Assembly: GCF_018397995.1 (NCBI RefSeq)
Contig: NZ_BBQH01000034.1
Coordinates: 20,553 to 84,552, forward strand
Source of the DNA: Rhizomonospora bruguierae
GTDB lineage: Bacteria > Actinomycetota > Actinomycetes > Mycobacteriales > Micromonosporaceae
Reading direction: 5' to 3'
DNA: 64,000 bases
Shown: positions 49,301-58,107 of the stretch, in pieces
Layout: each line of letters opens with the position of its first letter
How positions within the stretch are numbered: the stretch's first letter is position 1
Made by a program: the position numbers and the translations under genes
The notes under the pieces: model-generated
What the model saw: the letters and a program-made list of their open reading frames with translations, nothing else
Database searches by the model: none
What the model was told of the DNA's origin: nothing

Positions 49301-49567
49301 GCGCAACTCCAGCAGGTCGTCGGCCCGGCGGGCGAACGGCTGGCCGACCCCGCCGGCGCCGGGCGACACGGCCTGGACGCCGGAGAGGATCAGCATCCGC
49401 TGCGCGACCGGCGCGGACGCCACGTCCGCCCGGGCCACGGCGCGCGCCGACGCGGTCAGGTACCAGGGGGCGGCGGCCGCGGCGGCGACGGCGAGCGTGG
49501 TCAGCAGCAGCACGGTCAGCGCCTGGGCCCGCCGGAGGGACAGCGCGGAGAGGACGAGACGGATCAC
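46391..49567 (-). CDS. FtsX/MacB-type ABC permease, ~1060 aa
   Basis: 1058 aa paralogue of the following permease. MIRLVLSALSLRRAQALTVL parallels the partner's N-terminus. Two large outer domains and two groups of about four helices (near 285-500 and 890-1040) are visible. It overlaps both neighbours by 4 nt (ATGA), so ATPase and two permeases are translated as one unit. Substrate unknown; MacB-like systems move lipoproteins, peptides or antibiotics. Confidence 0.88.
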   Translation of the reverse strand: MIRLVLSALSLRRAQALTVLLLTTLAVAAAAAAPWYLTASARAVARADVASAPVAQRMLILSGVQAVSPGAGGVGQPFARRADDLLELRAESRVMDVRMSTDIRRPGGSQGGYLVARDDVCAHLVLTGDCPDEPGEVAVSRRDAEEWGIAPGGKLTSHAYGSDPLPLRVTAVYEPKDPLGAYWAGNDMLGGGAQGAAEPLFAVEGTLLAAGVRQASLRYEVTIAAAALYSSGADVADRLARARSRSQAAGLTMTTNAAGLADLVRRDQQLITLGVTAAALELIGLCWFVLYFAVAHTAAQRRPDLALLRLRGAAGWRVWTVTVAQSAVPMLAGLLGGYGGGYLLARALGGELDGPADVRGALLRSALAGAGVVVGALVVAIAAEWRAARAPVVELLRRVPARRRWRADAVDLILVALAAAGVYQAYATGSHTEPTWLSLLAPGLLALAVALVAARLAAPLAARLGTAALRAGRVGTALASAQLARRPGANRVFALVGVAVALLVTAALSMQESRDARAARAAEQVGADRVLSVRAQGLAELLAGVRSADPTGRYAMAVARFQRTGDGPGPVLAVDAPRLAAVAAWPAGVDGTPAPAEADLHGGGFGTGHPVAAVASALRPPVPESVRLRDGPLTLEAAGDPGPLLPGADMLVRAHLATAAGRAVTVTFGPFGAERATRPARLSGCAADGCRLLRLESLAQSPGGPRIQAPAGARVDLYRLTGPGGVAISPEAFGDPLRWRGSYAVREAVPALEPADGRLRIVAQPDNPRLGKGSIRSTAAYLTDAPVPVPLVVAGRLDPPDVLGDPRLGIFGATAIPYRLVASVQALPSLGRRGSMVDLEMLARSLDGPAGDQYEVWLAPGAPTALRDRLAAAGLPVIGEDSIAAARDRMAGEGPPAALRFRLLAAVFGVLLAAGALAVAGAVERATRAGELTALRRQGLPAAAARRVAYGGQLPLVVLAALTGAVTAVIARYTVEIPLPLFVSGWGGHPRTTIPPWAVTVLAALAALAVLGAVATVAARGLAAAAGANGSTGRSSAPVDPPGGQPAAMAGAGAGRSA

Positions 49568-50436
49568 CGCGCCACGCCCAGGTCGTCCGGGTGCGCGCCG
49601 TCGGCCGGGTGCCCGCCGAGCAGCAGTGTGACCGTGCCCTCCTCGTGGTCCACCGTGAACAGCGTGCCGGGCGGGAACGCGCCGAGCACCTCCGGCGGCA
49701 ACTGGATGGTGCCGTCGCCCGCGACCACCGCGAAGTCCTGGCCGTCGCGCCCCTCGGCGCCGACCCGGCCGTCCCGGATGGTCACCGCGCGGCCCAGCCG
49801 GGCGCCGACCTCCGAGTCGTGGGTGACCACCACGATCGTGGTCCCCCGCTCCGCGTTGACCGTCTCCAGCGCGGCCAGCACCTCGTCCCGGCCGCGGGTG
49901 TCCAGTTGGCTGGTCGGCTCGTCGACCAGCAGCAGCCCCGGCGAGGCGGCCACGCCCACCGCCAGGGCGGCCCGCTGCCGGGCGCCGGGGGCCAGGTCGC
50001 CGACCTTCGCCGGGCCCATCCCGCCCAGCCCGACCAGGCTGAGGATGCGGTCCGGGTCGTCCAGTTCGACGCCGGCCAGGCGGGCGGCGCGGCGCTGGGC
50101 GAGCCAGATGTTGCGCTGGAGCGTCGCGTACGGGAGCAGGTTGCGGGCCGCGCCCTGCAGGACCACGCCGATCTCGGTGCCGCGCAGCCGGGCGATCTCG
50201 GTGTCGGTGAGCTTGCCCAGGTCGTAGGTGCCGACGCTGACCCGGCCGGCGGACGGGCGCATCAGCCCGGCCAGCAGCGCGACCAGCGTGGACTTGCCGG
50301 ATCCGGACGGCCCGACCAGCGCCAGCATCTCCCCGGGCGCGATCGACAGGTCCACCCCGGACAGTGCGACCACGTCACCCGCGCCGGCCCGGTAGATGTG
50401 CACCACCCGCCGGCAAGCAACCGCCAACCCCGTCAT
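49564..50436 (-). CDS. MacB/LolD-like ABC ATPase with AbrB-like tail
   Basis: 290 aa. Walker A GPSGSGKST (42-50), a degenerate signature LAPGARQRAALAVGV (148-162), Walker B LLLVDEPTSQLD (168-179), and switch VVTHD. Residues 234-275 (VVAGDGTIQLPPEVLGAFPP then GTLFTV) form a separate small domain that reads like a SpoVT/AbrB swapped hairpin. A homologous tail is found on the ATPase at 54920. It overlaps both the 52-aa tail-only gene upstream and the permease downstream by 4 nt. Confidence 0.9.
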   Translation of the reverse strand: MTGLAVACRRVVHIYRAGAGDVVALSGVDLSIAPGEMLALVGPSGSGKSTLVALLAGLMRPSAGRVSVGTYDLGKLTDTEIARLRGTEIGVVLQGAARNLLPYATLQRNIWLAQRRAARLAGVELDDPDRILSLVGLGGMGPAKVGDLAPGARQRAALAVGVAASPGLLLVDEPTSQLDTRGRDEVLAALETVNAERGTTIVVVTHDSEVGARLGRAVTIRDGRVGAEGRDGQDFAVVAGDGTIQLPPEVLGAFPPGTLFTVDHEEGTVTLLLGGHPADGAHPDDLGVAR

Positions 50437-50591
50437 GGGCGCTCCTCAGCACGATTCGGTACCGCGATCACGTGCCCGTCGGCGTCCTCGACGACCAGCA
50501 GTGTCCCCGGAGGATACGACTCCAGCGTGGACGGCGGGGGTGGGCCGGCAGGATCCCCGGCCGGCACCGCGACTTCCCGGGTAGCCGTCAC
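50433..50591 (-). CDS. 52-aa tail-only paralogue of ABC ATPase C-termini
   Basis: Short frame from GTG 50591 (GGAGGGG just upstream) to TGA 50433, which overlaps the ATPase ATG (ATGA). Its end, TLESYPPGTLLVVEDADGHV then IAVPNRAEERP, matches the ends of the two neighbouring tailed ATPases (FPPGTLFTVD; GPGALLRVQ ending in LEER). It has no ATPase part. It may be a free regulatory subunit or the remnant of a decapitated ATPase gene. An in-frame stop lies about 8 codons upstream of the GTG. Confidence 0.55.
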   Translation of the reverse strand: MTATREVAVPAGDPAGPPPPSTLESYPPGTLLVVEDADGHVIAVPNRAEERP

Positions 50592-50699
50592 CCGCCGCCC
50601 CTCCGCCGAGCATCACGAGACGGCGTAAGAGACGCGACGGCCCCGGGGGCTGGTTGCCCCACGGAACCGGAGACTTACCGGAGATTTACCGAAGCGTTA

Positions 50700-52388
50700 T
50701 CAGAACCGCGCGGGCTCGCGGTAATTGCCCCACTCGTCCCGCAGCGCACCGCAGATCTCACCGAGCGTCGCCTCCGCGCGGGCGGCGTCGAGCAGCGCGG
50801 GCACCAGGTTCGCGTCGGTGCGCGCCTCCGCGACCAGCCGCGACAGGGCCTTGCGCACGGCGGCCTCGTCCCGGGCGGCGCGCCGCCCGGCGAGCAGCCG
50901 GCGCTGCTCCAGCTCCACCTCGTGCGAGATGCGCAGGATCTCCAGATCCTGCGCGACCGTGCCGGTGTGCACGTTCATCCCGACGATCTTCTTGGTGCGC
51001 CGCTCCAGCGCCTGCTGGTACGTGAACGCCGAATCCGCGATGTGCGCGGTGAACCAGCCGTCCTCGATGCCGCGCAGGATGCCCGAGGTCATCGCGCCGA
51101 TCCGGTGCGGGCCCTCGCCGGCCAGCCGGAGAATCTGCTCGAAGATCTCCTCCGCCTGCGCCTCGACGGCGTCGGTCAGCGCCTCCACGTACCAGGAGCC
51201 GCCGAGCGGGTCCGCCACGTTCGCGACCCCGGTCTCCTCCATCAGCACCTGCTGCGTGCGCAGCGCGATCTCGGCGGAGGCGTCGGTCGGCAGCGCCAGC
51301 GTCTCGTCCAGCGCGTTGGTGTGCAGCGAGTTGGTGCCGCCCAGCACGGCGGCCAGCGCCTCCACGGCCGTACGGACCACGTTGTTGACCGGCTGCTGCG
51401 CGGTCAGCGAGACGCCCGCGGTCTGCGTGTGGAAGCGCAGCCACAGCGCCTTCGCCTCGGTCGCGCCGTAGCGCTCCCGCAGCCAGCGCGCCCAGATCCG
51501 CCGGGCCGCCCGGAACTTCGCGATCTCCTCGAAGAAGTCCACGTGCGCGTCGAAGAAGAAGCTCAGCCCCGGCGCGAACCGGTTCACGTCCAGGCCGCGG
51601 GACAGCCCCAACTCCACGTACCCGAAGCCGTCCGCCAGCGTGTACGCCAACTCCTGCGCGGCGGTCGCGCCGGCCTCCCGGATGTGGTACCCGGACACCG
51701 ACAGCGGCTTGTACCGCGGGATCTCCGCCTGGCAGTACTCCATCAGGTCGCCGATCAGCCGCAGGTGCGGCTCGGGCGCGAACAGCCACTCCTTCTGGGC
51801 GATGTACTCCTTGAAGATGTCGGTCTGGAGGGTCCCGTCCAATGTGGATAGGTCGGCGCCCTGCCGCTCGGCGGCCACCAGGTACATGCAGAACACCGGC
51901 ACGGCCGGGCCCGAGATCGTCATGCTGGTGGTGACCCCGGCCAGGTCGATGCCGTCGAACAGCACGTCCATGTCGGCGGCCGAGTCGATCGCCACCCCGC
52001 AGTGCCCCACCTCGCCCAGCGACTGCGGCTCGTCCGAGTCGCGGCCCATCAGCGTCGGCATGTCGAACGCGACCGACAGCCCGCCGCCCCCGGCCACCAG
52101 CAGCATCTTGTACCGCTCGTTCGTCTGCCGGGCGTTGCCGAAGCCGGCGAACTGCCGGATCGTCCAGGTGCGCCCCCGGTACCCGGTCGGGTAGAGGCCG
52201 CGCGTGTACGGGTACTCGCCCGGCCAGCCGATCCGTTCGAAACCGGGGTACGCCGCACCCTCGGGCGGCCCGTAGACGGGCTCGACCGCGGTGCCGGACA
52301 GCGTGGTGAAATCCGCGTCGCGCTTGCGCGCGGCGTCGTACCGGGCCTGCCACCGGGCGCGACCGGCGGCGATCTCCTCGGCGTTCAT
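50700..52388 (-). CDS. icmA: Isobutyryl-CoA mutase large subunit (methylmalonyl-CoA mutase family)
   Basis: 562 aa, the substrate-binding TIM barrel without a B12 domain; a separate small subunit must exist elsewhere. The residues that set specificity are Phe80 (TIRQFAGFG) and Gln198 (EYIAQKE), exactly the pair known for Streptomyces isobutyryl-CoA mutase; methylmalonyl-CoA mutase has Tyr and Arg there. It interconverts isobutyryl- and n-butyryl-CoA, linking valine and fatty-acid metabolism. meaB, thiolase and epimerase lie within 8 kb on the same chromosome arm. It is a single gene with a 70-bp upstream gap. Confidence 0.9.
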   Translation of the reverse strand: MNAEEIAAGRARWQARYDAARKRDADFTTLSGTAVEPVYGPPEGAAYPGFERIGWPGEYPYTRGLYPTGYRGRTWTIRQFAGFGNARQTNERYKMLLVAGGGGLSVAFDMPTLMGRDSDEPQSLGEVGHCGVAIDSAADMDVLFDGIDLAGVTTSMTISGPAVPVFCMYLVAAERQGADLSTLDGTLQTDIFKEYIAQKEWLFAPEPHLRLIGDLMEYCQAEIPRYKPLSVSGYHIREAGATAAQELAYTLADGFGYVELGLSRGLDVNRFAPGLSFFFDAHVDFFEEIAKFRAARRIWARWLRERYGATEAKALWLRFHTQTAGVSLTAQQPVNNVVRTAVEALAAVLGGTNSLHTNALDETLALPTDASAEIALRTQQVLMEETGVANVADPLGGSWYVEALTDAVEAQAEEIFEQILRLAGEGPHRIGAMTSGILRGIEDGWFTAHIADSAFTYQQALERRTKKIVGMNVHTGTVAQDLEILRISHEVELEQRRLLAGRRAARDEAAVRKALSRLVAEARTDANLVPALLDAARAEATLGEICGALRDEWGNYREPARF

Positions 52389-52458
52389 GGCCCGATACTA
52401 GCCACCACCCTGAACGATCGCTAAGGAGACGCCGCCCGCGCGCCCCGGCGGCCGCCGG

Positions 52459-53175
52459 CTACGGCTGGTACCCGGCGGCGCGCGCCTCGTCGTCGCCCAC
52501 CGGCCCGGAGTGGTCCACGTGCACGTCGTCCACGAGGATGTTCACCTCGGCCACCTCGAGCCCGAGCAGGTTCTCCACCGAGTGGATGACCTTGACCCGC
52601 ACCGCCTCGGTGACCGAGTGCACGACGAAGCCATACTCGATGACGATCGTGATGTTGATGACGGCGCTGCGCCCCTCCAGCCGCACCGACACGCCCCGGT
52701 CGCTGTCGTCGCCGACATCGCCGAGGCCGATCCGCTCCTTGACCGCCGCGAACACCCGCGCCACGTCCCCACCGAGGTCGTAGACGCCGGGCACCTCCCG
52801 CGCCGCGATCCCGGTGATCTTCTCGACCACCTCGTTCGCGATCGTCGTCCGGCCCCGGTCGGCGGCCAGTTCGGCGTTGTTGCGCAGCCGCTCGACCACG
52901 TGCGAGGCCACCCGCCCCGACGCGGCCGCCGCCCGCTCCACCGCGTCGCCCGCGCGCGCGACCACCTCGTTCACCCGCTCGCCGATCGGCTGCTCGGTCG
53001 GCGAAGCCGGTGAAATCGGCGGGGTCGGCGCCGGCCGGGTGGCGGAGGGCACCACGGTCCCCACGAGCGCACCCGATGCCGCGGGCGCGGCGGGCGTCTC
53101 GGGCGCGGCGGGCGTCGGCGCACCGGCCTCGTCAGAAGCGCGCTGAGCGGGGACCTCCGAAACGACATCCGTCAT
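52459..53175 (-). CDS. Asp23/Gls24-family protein with disordered N-terminus
   Basis: 238 aa. Residues 1-65 are Pro/Ala-rich (APTPAAPETPAAPA). A helical part follows (66-105), then an Asp23 domain from RTTIANEVVEKITGIAAREV through VYDLGG and ITIVIEYGFVVHSVTEAVR. Asp23 proteins sit at the membrane and relate to envelope stress; molecular role unsettled. The gene is divergent from the methyltransferase, with a 275-bp spacer in which I saw no gene. Confidence 0.9.
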   Translation of the reverse strand: MTDVVSEVPAQRASDEAGAPTPAAPETPAAPAASGALVGTVVPSATRPAPTPPISPASPTEQPIGERVNEVVARAGDAVERAAAASGRVASHVVERLRNNAELAADRGRTTIANEVVEKITGIAAREVPGVYDLGGDVARVFAAVKERIGLGDVGDDSDRGVSVRLEGRSAVINITIVIEYGFVVHSVTEAVRVKVIHSVENLLGLEVAEVNILVDDVHVDHSGPVGDDEARAAGYQP

Positions 53176-53450
53176 GGTTCACTCCCAATCGGGCGGGCCG
53201 GCGACAAGCAGCCGCCGAGGGGTCGGCATGCCCCGCGAGCGTACCGGCCGGGCACCAGCCGCCACAGCCCGCACGAACCCGTCCCACCGCCATGATCAGG
53301 GGCGGGCGAATGGCGCCCATCCACTCAGGGTCGGTCCTATTTGCCCGGAAAAACGGCCATGATGCGGTAGTGGGTCATTGCGACGGAAGGGCACCCCCCG
53401 GCACAATGCCTGCGAAGGCTTTCCGATCTTGACAGGGGCGTACACCGCGC

Positions 53451-54233
53451 ATGGGCACTCTTCAGCGAGTTCTTCGACGGGTCCTTCCGGCGCAGCAGAG
53501 CGGCGGGAAGGGCAAGCCAGGCGGCACCGGACCACGGGGCGTCGACTACGAGGGCGCCTGGAACCAGTACGCCCGGCAGTGGAGCCAGCGCTTCCCGGGG
53601 CTACGGCACCTCGGCGACGAGTGGACCGGCCAGGAGGCCGGCGCGGCGCAGACGGTCGAGGAGTACACCCGGCTGATCGAGGAGAAGTACGTCACGCCGT
53701 ACGTGACCAAGGACGACACCGTCCTGGAGATCGGCGTGGGCGGCGGGCGGACCGCCGTGCTGCTGCGGGCCCACGGCAAGCGGCTGATCTGCGCCGACAT
53801 CGCGGCCGACATGCTCGCGGCCACCCGCGAGCGGCTCGGCGACGACGGCGTCGACTACGTGAAGATCGACGGCATCCGGCTGGCCGGGATCGAGCCGAAG
53901 AGCGTGGACGTGGCGTTCTGCTTCGACACCATGGTCCACATCGAGCCGCGCGACATCTACAACTACCTGACCCGCGTCCCGGCGCTGATGCGCGGCCGGC
54001 GGATCTGCCTGTTCCACCACTCGAACATGCTCAGCGAGCGGGGCTGGAACCGCTTCCTCGGCGAGTGGGACAAGAACCTGATGGGCAAGCGGCACGGCCG
54101 GTCGTTCTCGGTGATGACCGACAGCATCATGGAGCGGTTCCTCACCCACCTCGGCTACGAGATCCTGGTCAAGGACACCGAGTCGATCCCGCGCGACTGC
54201 GTCTGGGTGGTCCGCGCCCCCGAGGTCGACTGA
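53451..54233 (+). CDS. Class I SAM-dependent methyltransferase
   Basis: 260 aa. SAM motif I is VLEIGVGGGRTAVLL (near 91-105), followed by the acidic end of strand 2 (LICADIAADML) and FCFDTMVHIEPRDIYNYL (motif IV region). Substrate unknown; the sequence resembles generic Methyltransf_11/25 members. The first 35 residues are basic and glycine-rich. A TTGACA lies 21 nt before the ATG, too close to serve as the -35 of a standard promoter for this start. Confidence 0.85.
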   Translation: MGTLQRVLRRVLPAQQSGGKGKPGGTGPRGVDYEGAWNQYARQWSQRFPGLRHLGDEWTGQEAGAAQTVEEYTRLIEEKYVTPYVTKDDTVLEIGVGGGRTAVLLRAHGKRLICADIAADMLAATRERLGDDGVDYVKIDGIRLAGIEPKSVDVAFCFDTMVHIEPRDIYNYLTRVPALMRGRRICLFHHSNMLSERGWNRFLGEWDKNLMGKRHGRSFSVMTDSIMERFLTHLGYEILVKDTESIPRDCVWVVRAPEVD

Positions 54234-54266
54234 GCGGCCCGGGCCGAGCGAACCGGCCGGCGGCGG

Positions 54267-54923
54267 CTACTCGCGGACCAGTTCGGCGCGGCCGTCGATC
54301 AGGTGCAGTTCGGCGTCGCAGGCGGCCGCCGCCTCCGGGTCGTGGGTGGCGAAGACCACCGCCGCGCCCCGCCGGGCCTCGTCGTGCAGCAGGTCCAGCA
54401 CCCGCTGCCGGTTGGCCGCGTCCAACTCGCTGGTCACCTCGTCGGCCAGCAGCACGTCGCCGTGCAGCGCCAGCCCCCGCGCGATCGCGGTGCGCTGCTG
54501 CTGACCGCCGGACAGTTCCTCGACCAACTGGTCCGCCTGGCCGGACAGGCCCAGCCGCTCCAGCTTCTCGCTGGTCAGTCGGCGGGCGTCGGTGGGCGGC
54601 ACACCGTTGGCGATGAGGGCGACCTGGAGATTCTCGCCGGCGGTGAGGATCGCGGCGAGGCCGTTGTCCTGGGGGATGATGACGACCCGCTCGGCGACGG
54701 CGTGGTCCCGGTCGCGCAGCGGGGCACCGTCCACGGTGACCGACCCGGCGGCGGGCCGCAGGATGCCGGCCATGGCGGCGAGCAGGGTCGTCTTGCCGGC
54801 GCCGGACGGGCCGGTGACGGCGAGCACCCGCCCCGGCCAGGCGGTGGCCGAGACATCCCGCAGCACCGGACGGTCGGGGGCGTAGGCGACGCTGACCCGG
54901 TCCACCACAACGGTCTTGGTCAT
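54267..54923 (-). CDS. ABC transporter ATPase (LolD-like)
   Basis: 218 aa, complete: Walker A GPSGAGKTT (38-46), Q-loop IIPQDNG, canonical signature LSGGQQQRTAIARGL, Walker B VLLADEVTSELD, switch FATHD. It lacks the C-terminal tail seen in its partner. ATG 54923 overlaps the stop of the tailed ATPase upstream (ATGA). The two may form a heterodimer on an unlinked FtsX-type permease, or on the pair at 43323-49567. Confidence 0.9.
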   Translation of the reverse strand: MTKTVVVDRVSVAYAPDRPVLRDVSATAWPGRVLAVTGPSGAGKTTLLAAMAGILRPAAGSVTVDGAPLRDRDHAVAERVVIIPQDNGLAAILTAGENLQVALIANGVPPTDARRLTSEKLERLGLSGQADQLVEELSGGQQQRTAIARGLALHGDVLLADEVTSELDAANRQRVLDLLHDEARRGAAVVFATHDPEAAAACDAELHLIDGRAELVRE

Positions 54924-55885
54924 CGCTCCTCCAAAGGTGCCTCGACGGGGACGAGTAGCAGCGTGCCGTCCGGCTGGGGCTGTACGCGCAGCAGGGCGCC
55001 GGGACCGAGCGCCGCGGCGAGTTCCGGGGGCAGGTGCAGGCTACCGTCGCGGCCGAGGACGCTGTAGTCCTCACCGCTGCGCCCCTCGGCGCCGACCCGG
55101 CCGTCCCGGATCGTCACGACGCGGTCCATCGTGCGCGCCACGTCGGGGTCGTGGGTGACCAGCACGACGGTGGTACCGGCGCGGTGCGCGCCGGCGAGGG
55201 CGGCGAGCACCTCGTCCCGGGCGGCGGCGTCGAGTTGGCTGGTGGGCTCGTCGGCCAGCAGCAGGCCGGGCCGGTTGGCCAGGCCCACCGCGAGGGCGAG
55301 CCGCTGGCGACCGCCGGGCGCCAGGTCGGCCGGGCGCACCCGGGCGGCGTCGGCCAGCCCGACCAGGCGCAGCACCTCCCGCGCCGCCGGCCGGACCCGT
55401 CCGGCGGGCGCCCCGCGCTGGGCGAAGCGCACGTTCTGCTCGGCGGTCAGGTACGGCAGCAGGTTGCGTTCGCTGCCCTGGAGCACGACGCCCACGTCGC
55501 CGGCCCGCATCCGCTGCAACTCGGCCGGGCCCGCCTTGACCAGATCGTGCTCGCCGACGCGCAGCCGCCCGGCGGCCGGCGGCAGCAGACCGGCGAGCAG
55601 CGAGAGCAGGGTGGACTTGCCGGAGCCGGACGGGCCGACGAGCGCCACCGACTGGCCGGGCGCGATGTCCAGGTCCACGCCGGAGAGCGCGACCACGTCG
55701 TACCCCTCCAGGCGGTAGATGTAGACGAGGCCGCGGCAGGTCACGCCGATGGGTGCGGCGGCGGGCGGCGCCCCGCCCGCACCGCCGATCTCCAGCAAGC
55801 CCGTCACGGATGTTGGAACGCGCACGGCCCCGCGCGAGGTTGCCGCGGTACCGGCCGTTGTCGCACTGAGATCCGCTGTCGCCAC
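54920..55885 (-). CDS. ABC transporter ATPase with AbrB-like tail and long N-terminus
   Basis: 321 aa. A 45-residue low-complexity N-terminus precedes the ATPase: Walker A GPSGSGKST (84-92), degenerate signature LAPGGRQRLALAVGL, Walker B LLLADEPTSQLD. The last 54 residues (YSVLGRDGSLHLPPELAAAL then GPGALL) repeat the tail of the ATPase at 49564. The degenerate signature plus the canonical one in its coupled partner suggest an asymmetric heterodimer. GTG near 55807 is an alternative start that would drop most of the N-terminal extension. Confidence 0.87.
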   Translation of the reverse strand: MATADLSATTAGTAATSRGAVRVPTSVTGLLEIGGAGGAPPAAAPIGVTCRGLVYIYRLEGYDVVALSGVDLDIAPGQSVALVGPSGSGKSTLLSLLAGLLPPAAGRLRVGEHDLVKAGPAELQRMRAGDVGVVLQGSERNLLPYLTAEQNVRFAQRGAPAGRVRPAAREVLRLVGLADAARVRPADLAPGGRQRLALAVGLANRPGLLLADEPTSQLDAAARDEVLAALAGAHRAGTTVVLVTHDPDVARTMDRVVTIRDGRVGAEGRSGEDYSVLGRDGSLHLPPELAAALGPGALLRVQPQPDGTLLLVPVEAPLEER

Positions 55886-55923
55886 GGATCCGGTACCGGC
55901 CGCCGGCTCGGACCGCCGCCGAC

Positions 55924-56874
55924 TCAGAGCGCGGCGAGGAGCCGGTCGGCCGCGGCGTAGGGGTCCAGTTCGCCGTCCGCCACCTTCTCGGCCAGGGACT
56001 CCAGGGCCGTGCCGTGCCGCACGGAGCCCAGCCGCTCGCGCAGCGTGCCGAGCGCGATCGCCTCGACCTCGGCGGCGGCCCGGCGCACCCGCCGGGCCCG
56101 CAGCTCACCGGTGTCGGCGAGCCAGCCCCGGTGCTTGTCCACGGCGGCGAGCACGTCCTCGATGCCCTCGCCCCGGGCGGCCACCGCGCGCACCACCTGG
56201 GGGCGCCACTGCCCGGGCGCCCGCTCGCCCAGGCCGATCATGCCCTGGATGTCCCGGTAGGTGGCGTCGGCGCCGTCGCGGTCCGCCTTGTTCACCACGA
56301 ACACGTCGGCGATCTCCAGGATGCCGGCCTTGACCGCCTGGATGGCGTCCCCCATGCCGGGGGCGAGCAGCACGAGCGTGGTGTCGGCCAGCGACGCGAC
56401 CGCCACCTCGGCCTGGCCGACCCCGACGGTCTCCACGAGGATCACGTCGCAGCCGGCGCCGTCCAGCACGCGCACCGCCTGCGGGGTCGCCGCCGCCAGG
56501 CCGCCGAGGTGGCCCCGGGACGACATGGAGCGGATGTAGACGCCGGGGTCGGTGGCGTGGTCCTGCATCCGCACCCGGTCACCGAGGATGGCGCCACCGC
56601 TGAACGGGCTGGACGGGTCCACGGCCAGCACGCCGACCCGGCGCCCGCGCGCCCGGTACGCCCGCACCAGTTCGTTGGTCGTGGTGGACTTGCCGACGCC
56701 CGGCGAGCCGGTGAGCCCGACGACCTCGGCGTGCCCGGCGTGCGGGGCGAGCGCCGCGGCCACCTCGGGCAGCGCGTCCGCGCCGGACTCCACCAGCGAG
56801 ATCAGCCGGGCGACCGCGCGCGGGTCGCCCACCCGGGCCCGCTCGACCAGGCCGGGCACGTCCCGTCCGGTCAT
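55924..56874 (-). CDS. meaB: Mutase-associated GTPase MeaB
   Basis: 316 aa G3E-type GTPase that loads and protects adenosylcobalamin mutases. P-loop GSPGVGKS (56-63), [39 protein letters not shown] (switch II) and [11 protein letters not shown] (guanine specificity). ATG 56874 overlaps the thiolase stop (ATGA). The likely client is the isobutyryl-CoA mutase encoded 3.5 kb away, or a methylmalonyl-CoA mutase outside the window. Confidence 0.95.
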   Translation of the reverse strand: MTGRDVPGLVERARVGDPRAVARLISLVESGADALPEVAAALAPHAGHAEVVGLTGSPGVGKSTTTNELVRAYRARGRRVGVLAVDPSSPFSGGAILGDRVRMQDHATDPGVYIRSMSSRGHLGGLAAATPQAVRVLDGAGCDVILVETVGVGQAEVAVASLADTTLVLLAPGMGDAIQAVKAGILEIADVFVVNKADRDGADATYRDIQGMIGLGERAPGQWRPQVVRAVAARGEGIEDVLAAVDKHRGWLADTGELRARRVRRAAAEVEAIALGTLRERLGSVRHGTALESLAEKVADGELDPYAAADRLLAAL

Positions 56875-58055
56875 GCCTGGGGCACTCGCAGCAGCAGCGC
56901 GTCGCCCTGGCCGCCGCCGCCGCACAGCCCGGCCGCGCCCAGGCCGCCGCCGCGGCGGCGCAGTTCGAACGCGAGGGTGAGCGCGAGCCGGGCGCCGGAC
57001 ATCCCGATCGGGTGGCCGAGCGCGATCGCCCCGCCGTTGACGTTGACGATCTCGGGGCGCACCCCGAGCTGCCGGGTGGACTGGATGCCGACCGCCGCGA
57101 ACGCCTCGTTGATCTCGACCAGGTCCAGGTCCGCCGCGGTCAGGCCGGCCTTGGCCAGGGCCGCCGAGATGGCGTTCGCGGGCTGGGCGTGCAGGGAGTT
57201 GTCCGGCCCGGCCACCGCGCCGGCCGGGCCGATCTCGGCCAGCCAGCTCAGCCCCAGCTCCTCCGCCTTCGCCCGGCTCAGCACGACCACGGCCGCCGCG
57301 CCGTCCGAGATGGGCGACGCGGAACCGGCGGTGATCGTGCCGTCCTTCGTGAACGCCGGACGCAGCCTGGCCAGCGACTCCACCGTGGTGTCCGGGCGGA
57401 TGCCCTCGTCCTCGGTCAGCACGATCGGCGCGCCCCCGCGCTGCGGTACCTCGATCGGGGTGATCTCGTCGGCGAACGCGCCATTCTGCTGGGCCGCGGC
57501 GGCGCGCCGGTGGCTGGCGGCGGCGAAGGCGTCCTGCTCCTCGCGGCTGATGCCGAGCCCGGCCCCGTGCCGCTCGGTGGACTCGCCCATCGAGCAGCAT
57601 TCGTACGCGTCGGTGAGCCCGTCCAGCGCCATGTGGTCCTTGACGACCACGTCGCCGTACTTGTAACCCTGGCGCTGCCCGACCAGCAGGTGCGGCGCGT
57701 TGGTCATGGACTCCATCCCGCCGGCCACCACGATCTCGAACTCGCCGGCCCGGATGAGCTGGTCGGCCAGGGCGATCGCGGCGAGCCCGGACAGGCACAC
57801 CTTGTTGACGGTCAGCGCCGGCACGGTCATCGGGATGCCCGCGGCGACGGCCGCCTGCCGGGCCGGGATCTGCCCCGCGCCGGCCTGGAGGACCTGACCC
57901 ATGATCACGTACTGGACCCGCTCGGGGGCGACACCGGAGCGCTCCAGCGCGGCCCGGATCGCCACGCCGCCCAGCGCGGTGGCCGGGAAGTCCTTGAGGT
58001 TTCCCAGCAGGCGACCCATCGGGGTGCGCGCCCCGTTGACGATGACCGAGGTCAT
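56871..58055 (-). CDS. Acetyl-CoA C-acetyltransferase (thiolase)
   Basis: 394 aa from ATG 58055; an upstream open stretch without similarity is excluded. The acyl-accepting Cys87 is in [18 protein letters not shown] carries the catalytic His, and the second catalytic Cys lies in [11 protein letters not shown]. Length and motifs fit a biosynthetic/degradative acetoacetyl-CoA thiolase. It is coupled to meaB and divergent from the epimerase. The same gene set (epimerase, thiolase, MeaB) neighbours scy/filP in Streptomyces, as I recall. Confidence 0.94.
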   Translation of the reverse strand: MTSVIVNGARTPMGRLLGNLKDFPATALGGVAIRAALERSGVAPERVQYVIMGQVLQAGAGQIPARQAAVAAGIPMTVPALTVNKVCLSGLAAIALADQLIRAGEFEIVVAGGMESMTNAPHLLVGQRQGYKYGDVVVKDHMALDGLTDAYECCSMGESTERHGAGLGISREEQDAFAAASHRRAAAAQQNGAFADEITPIEVPQRGGAPIVLTEDEGIRPDTTVESLARLRPAFTKDGTITAGSASPISDGAAAVVVLSRAKAEELGLSWLAEIGPAGAVAGPDNSLHAQPANAISAALAKAGLTAADLDLVEINEAFAAVGIQSTRQLGVRPEIVNVNGGAIALGHPIGMSGARLALTLAFELRRRGGGLGAAGLCGGGGQGDALLLRVPQA

Positions 58056-58107
58056 GTTCCGCCCGCCTTCCTGGCACCTGAACGTTGGGTTAGGCCACAC
58101 TATCGCC

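Noticed and set aside
46433..50227. ~1260-codon plus-strand frame opposite the permease and ATPase
   Set aside because: Arg/Gln/Pro-rich composition with no domain; antisense shadow of real genes.
53425..53451. TTGACA before the methyltransferase as a -35 element
   Set aside because: It is only 21 nt from the ATG, so a standard -10 would fall inside the gene.
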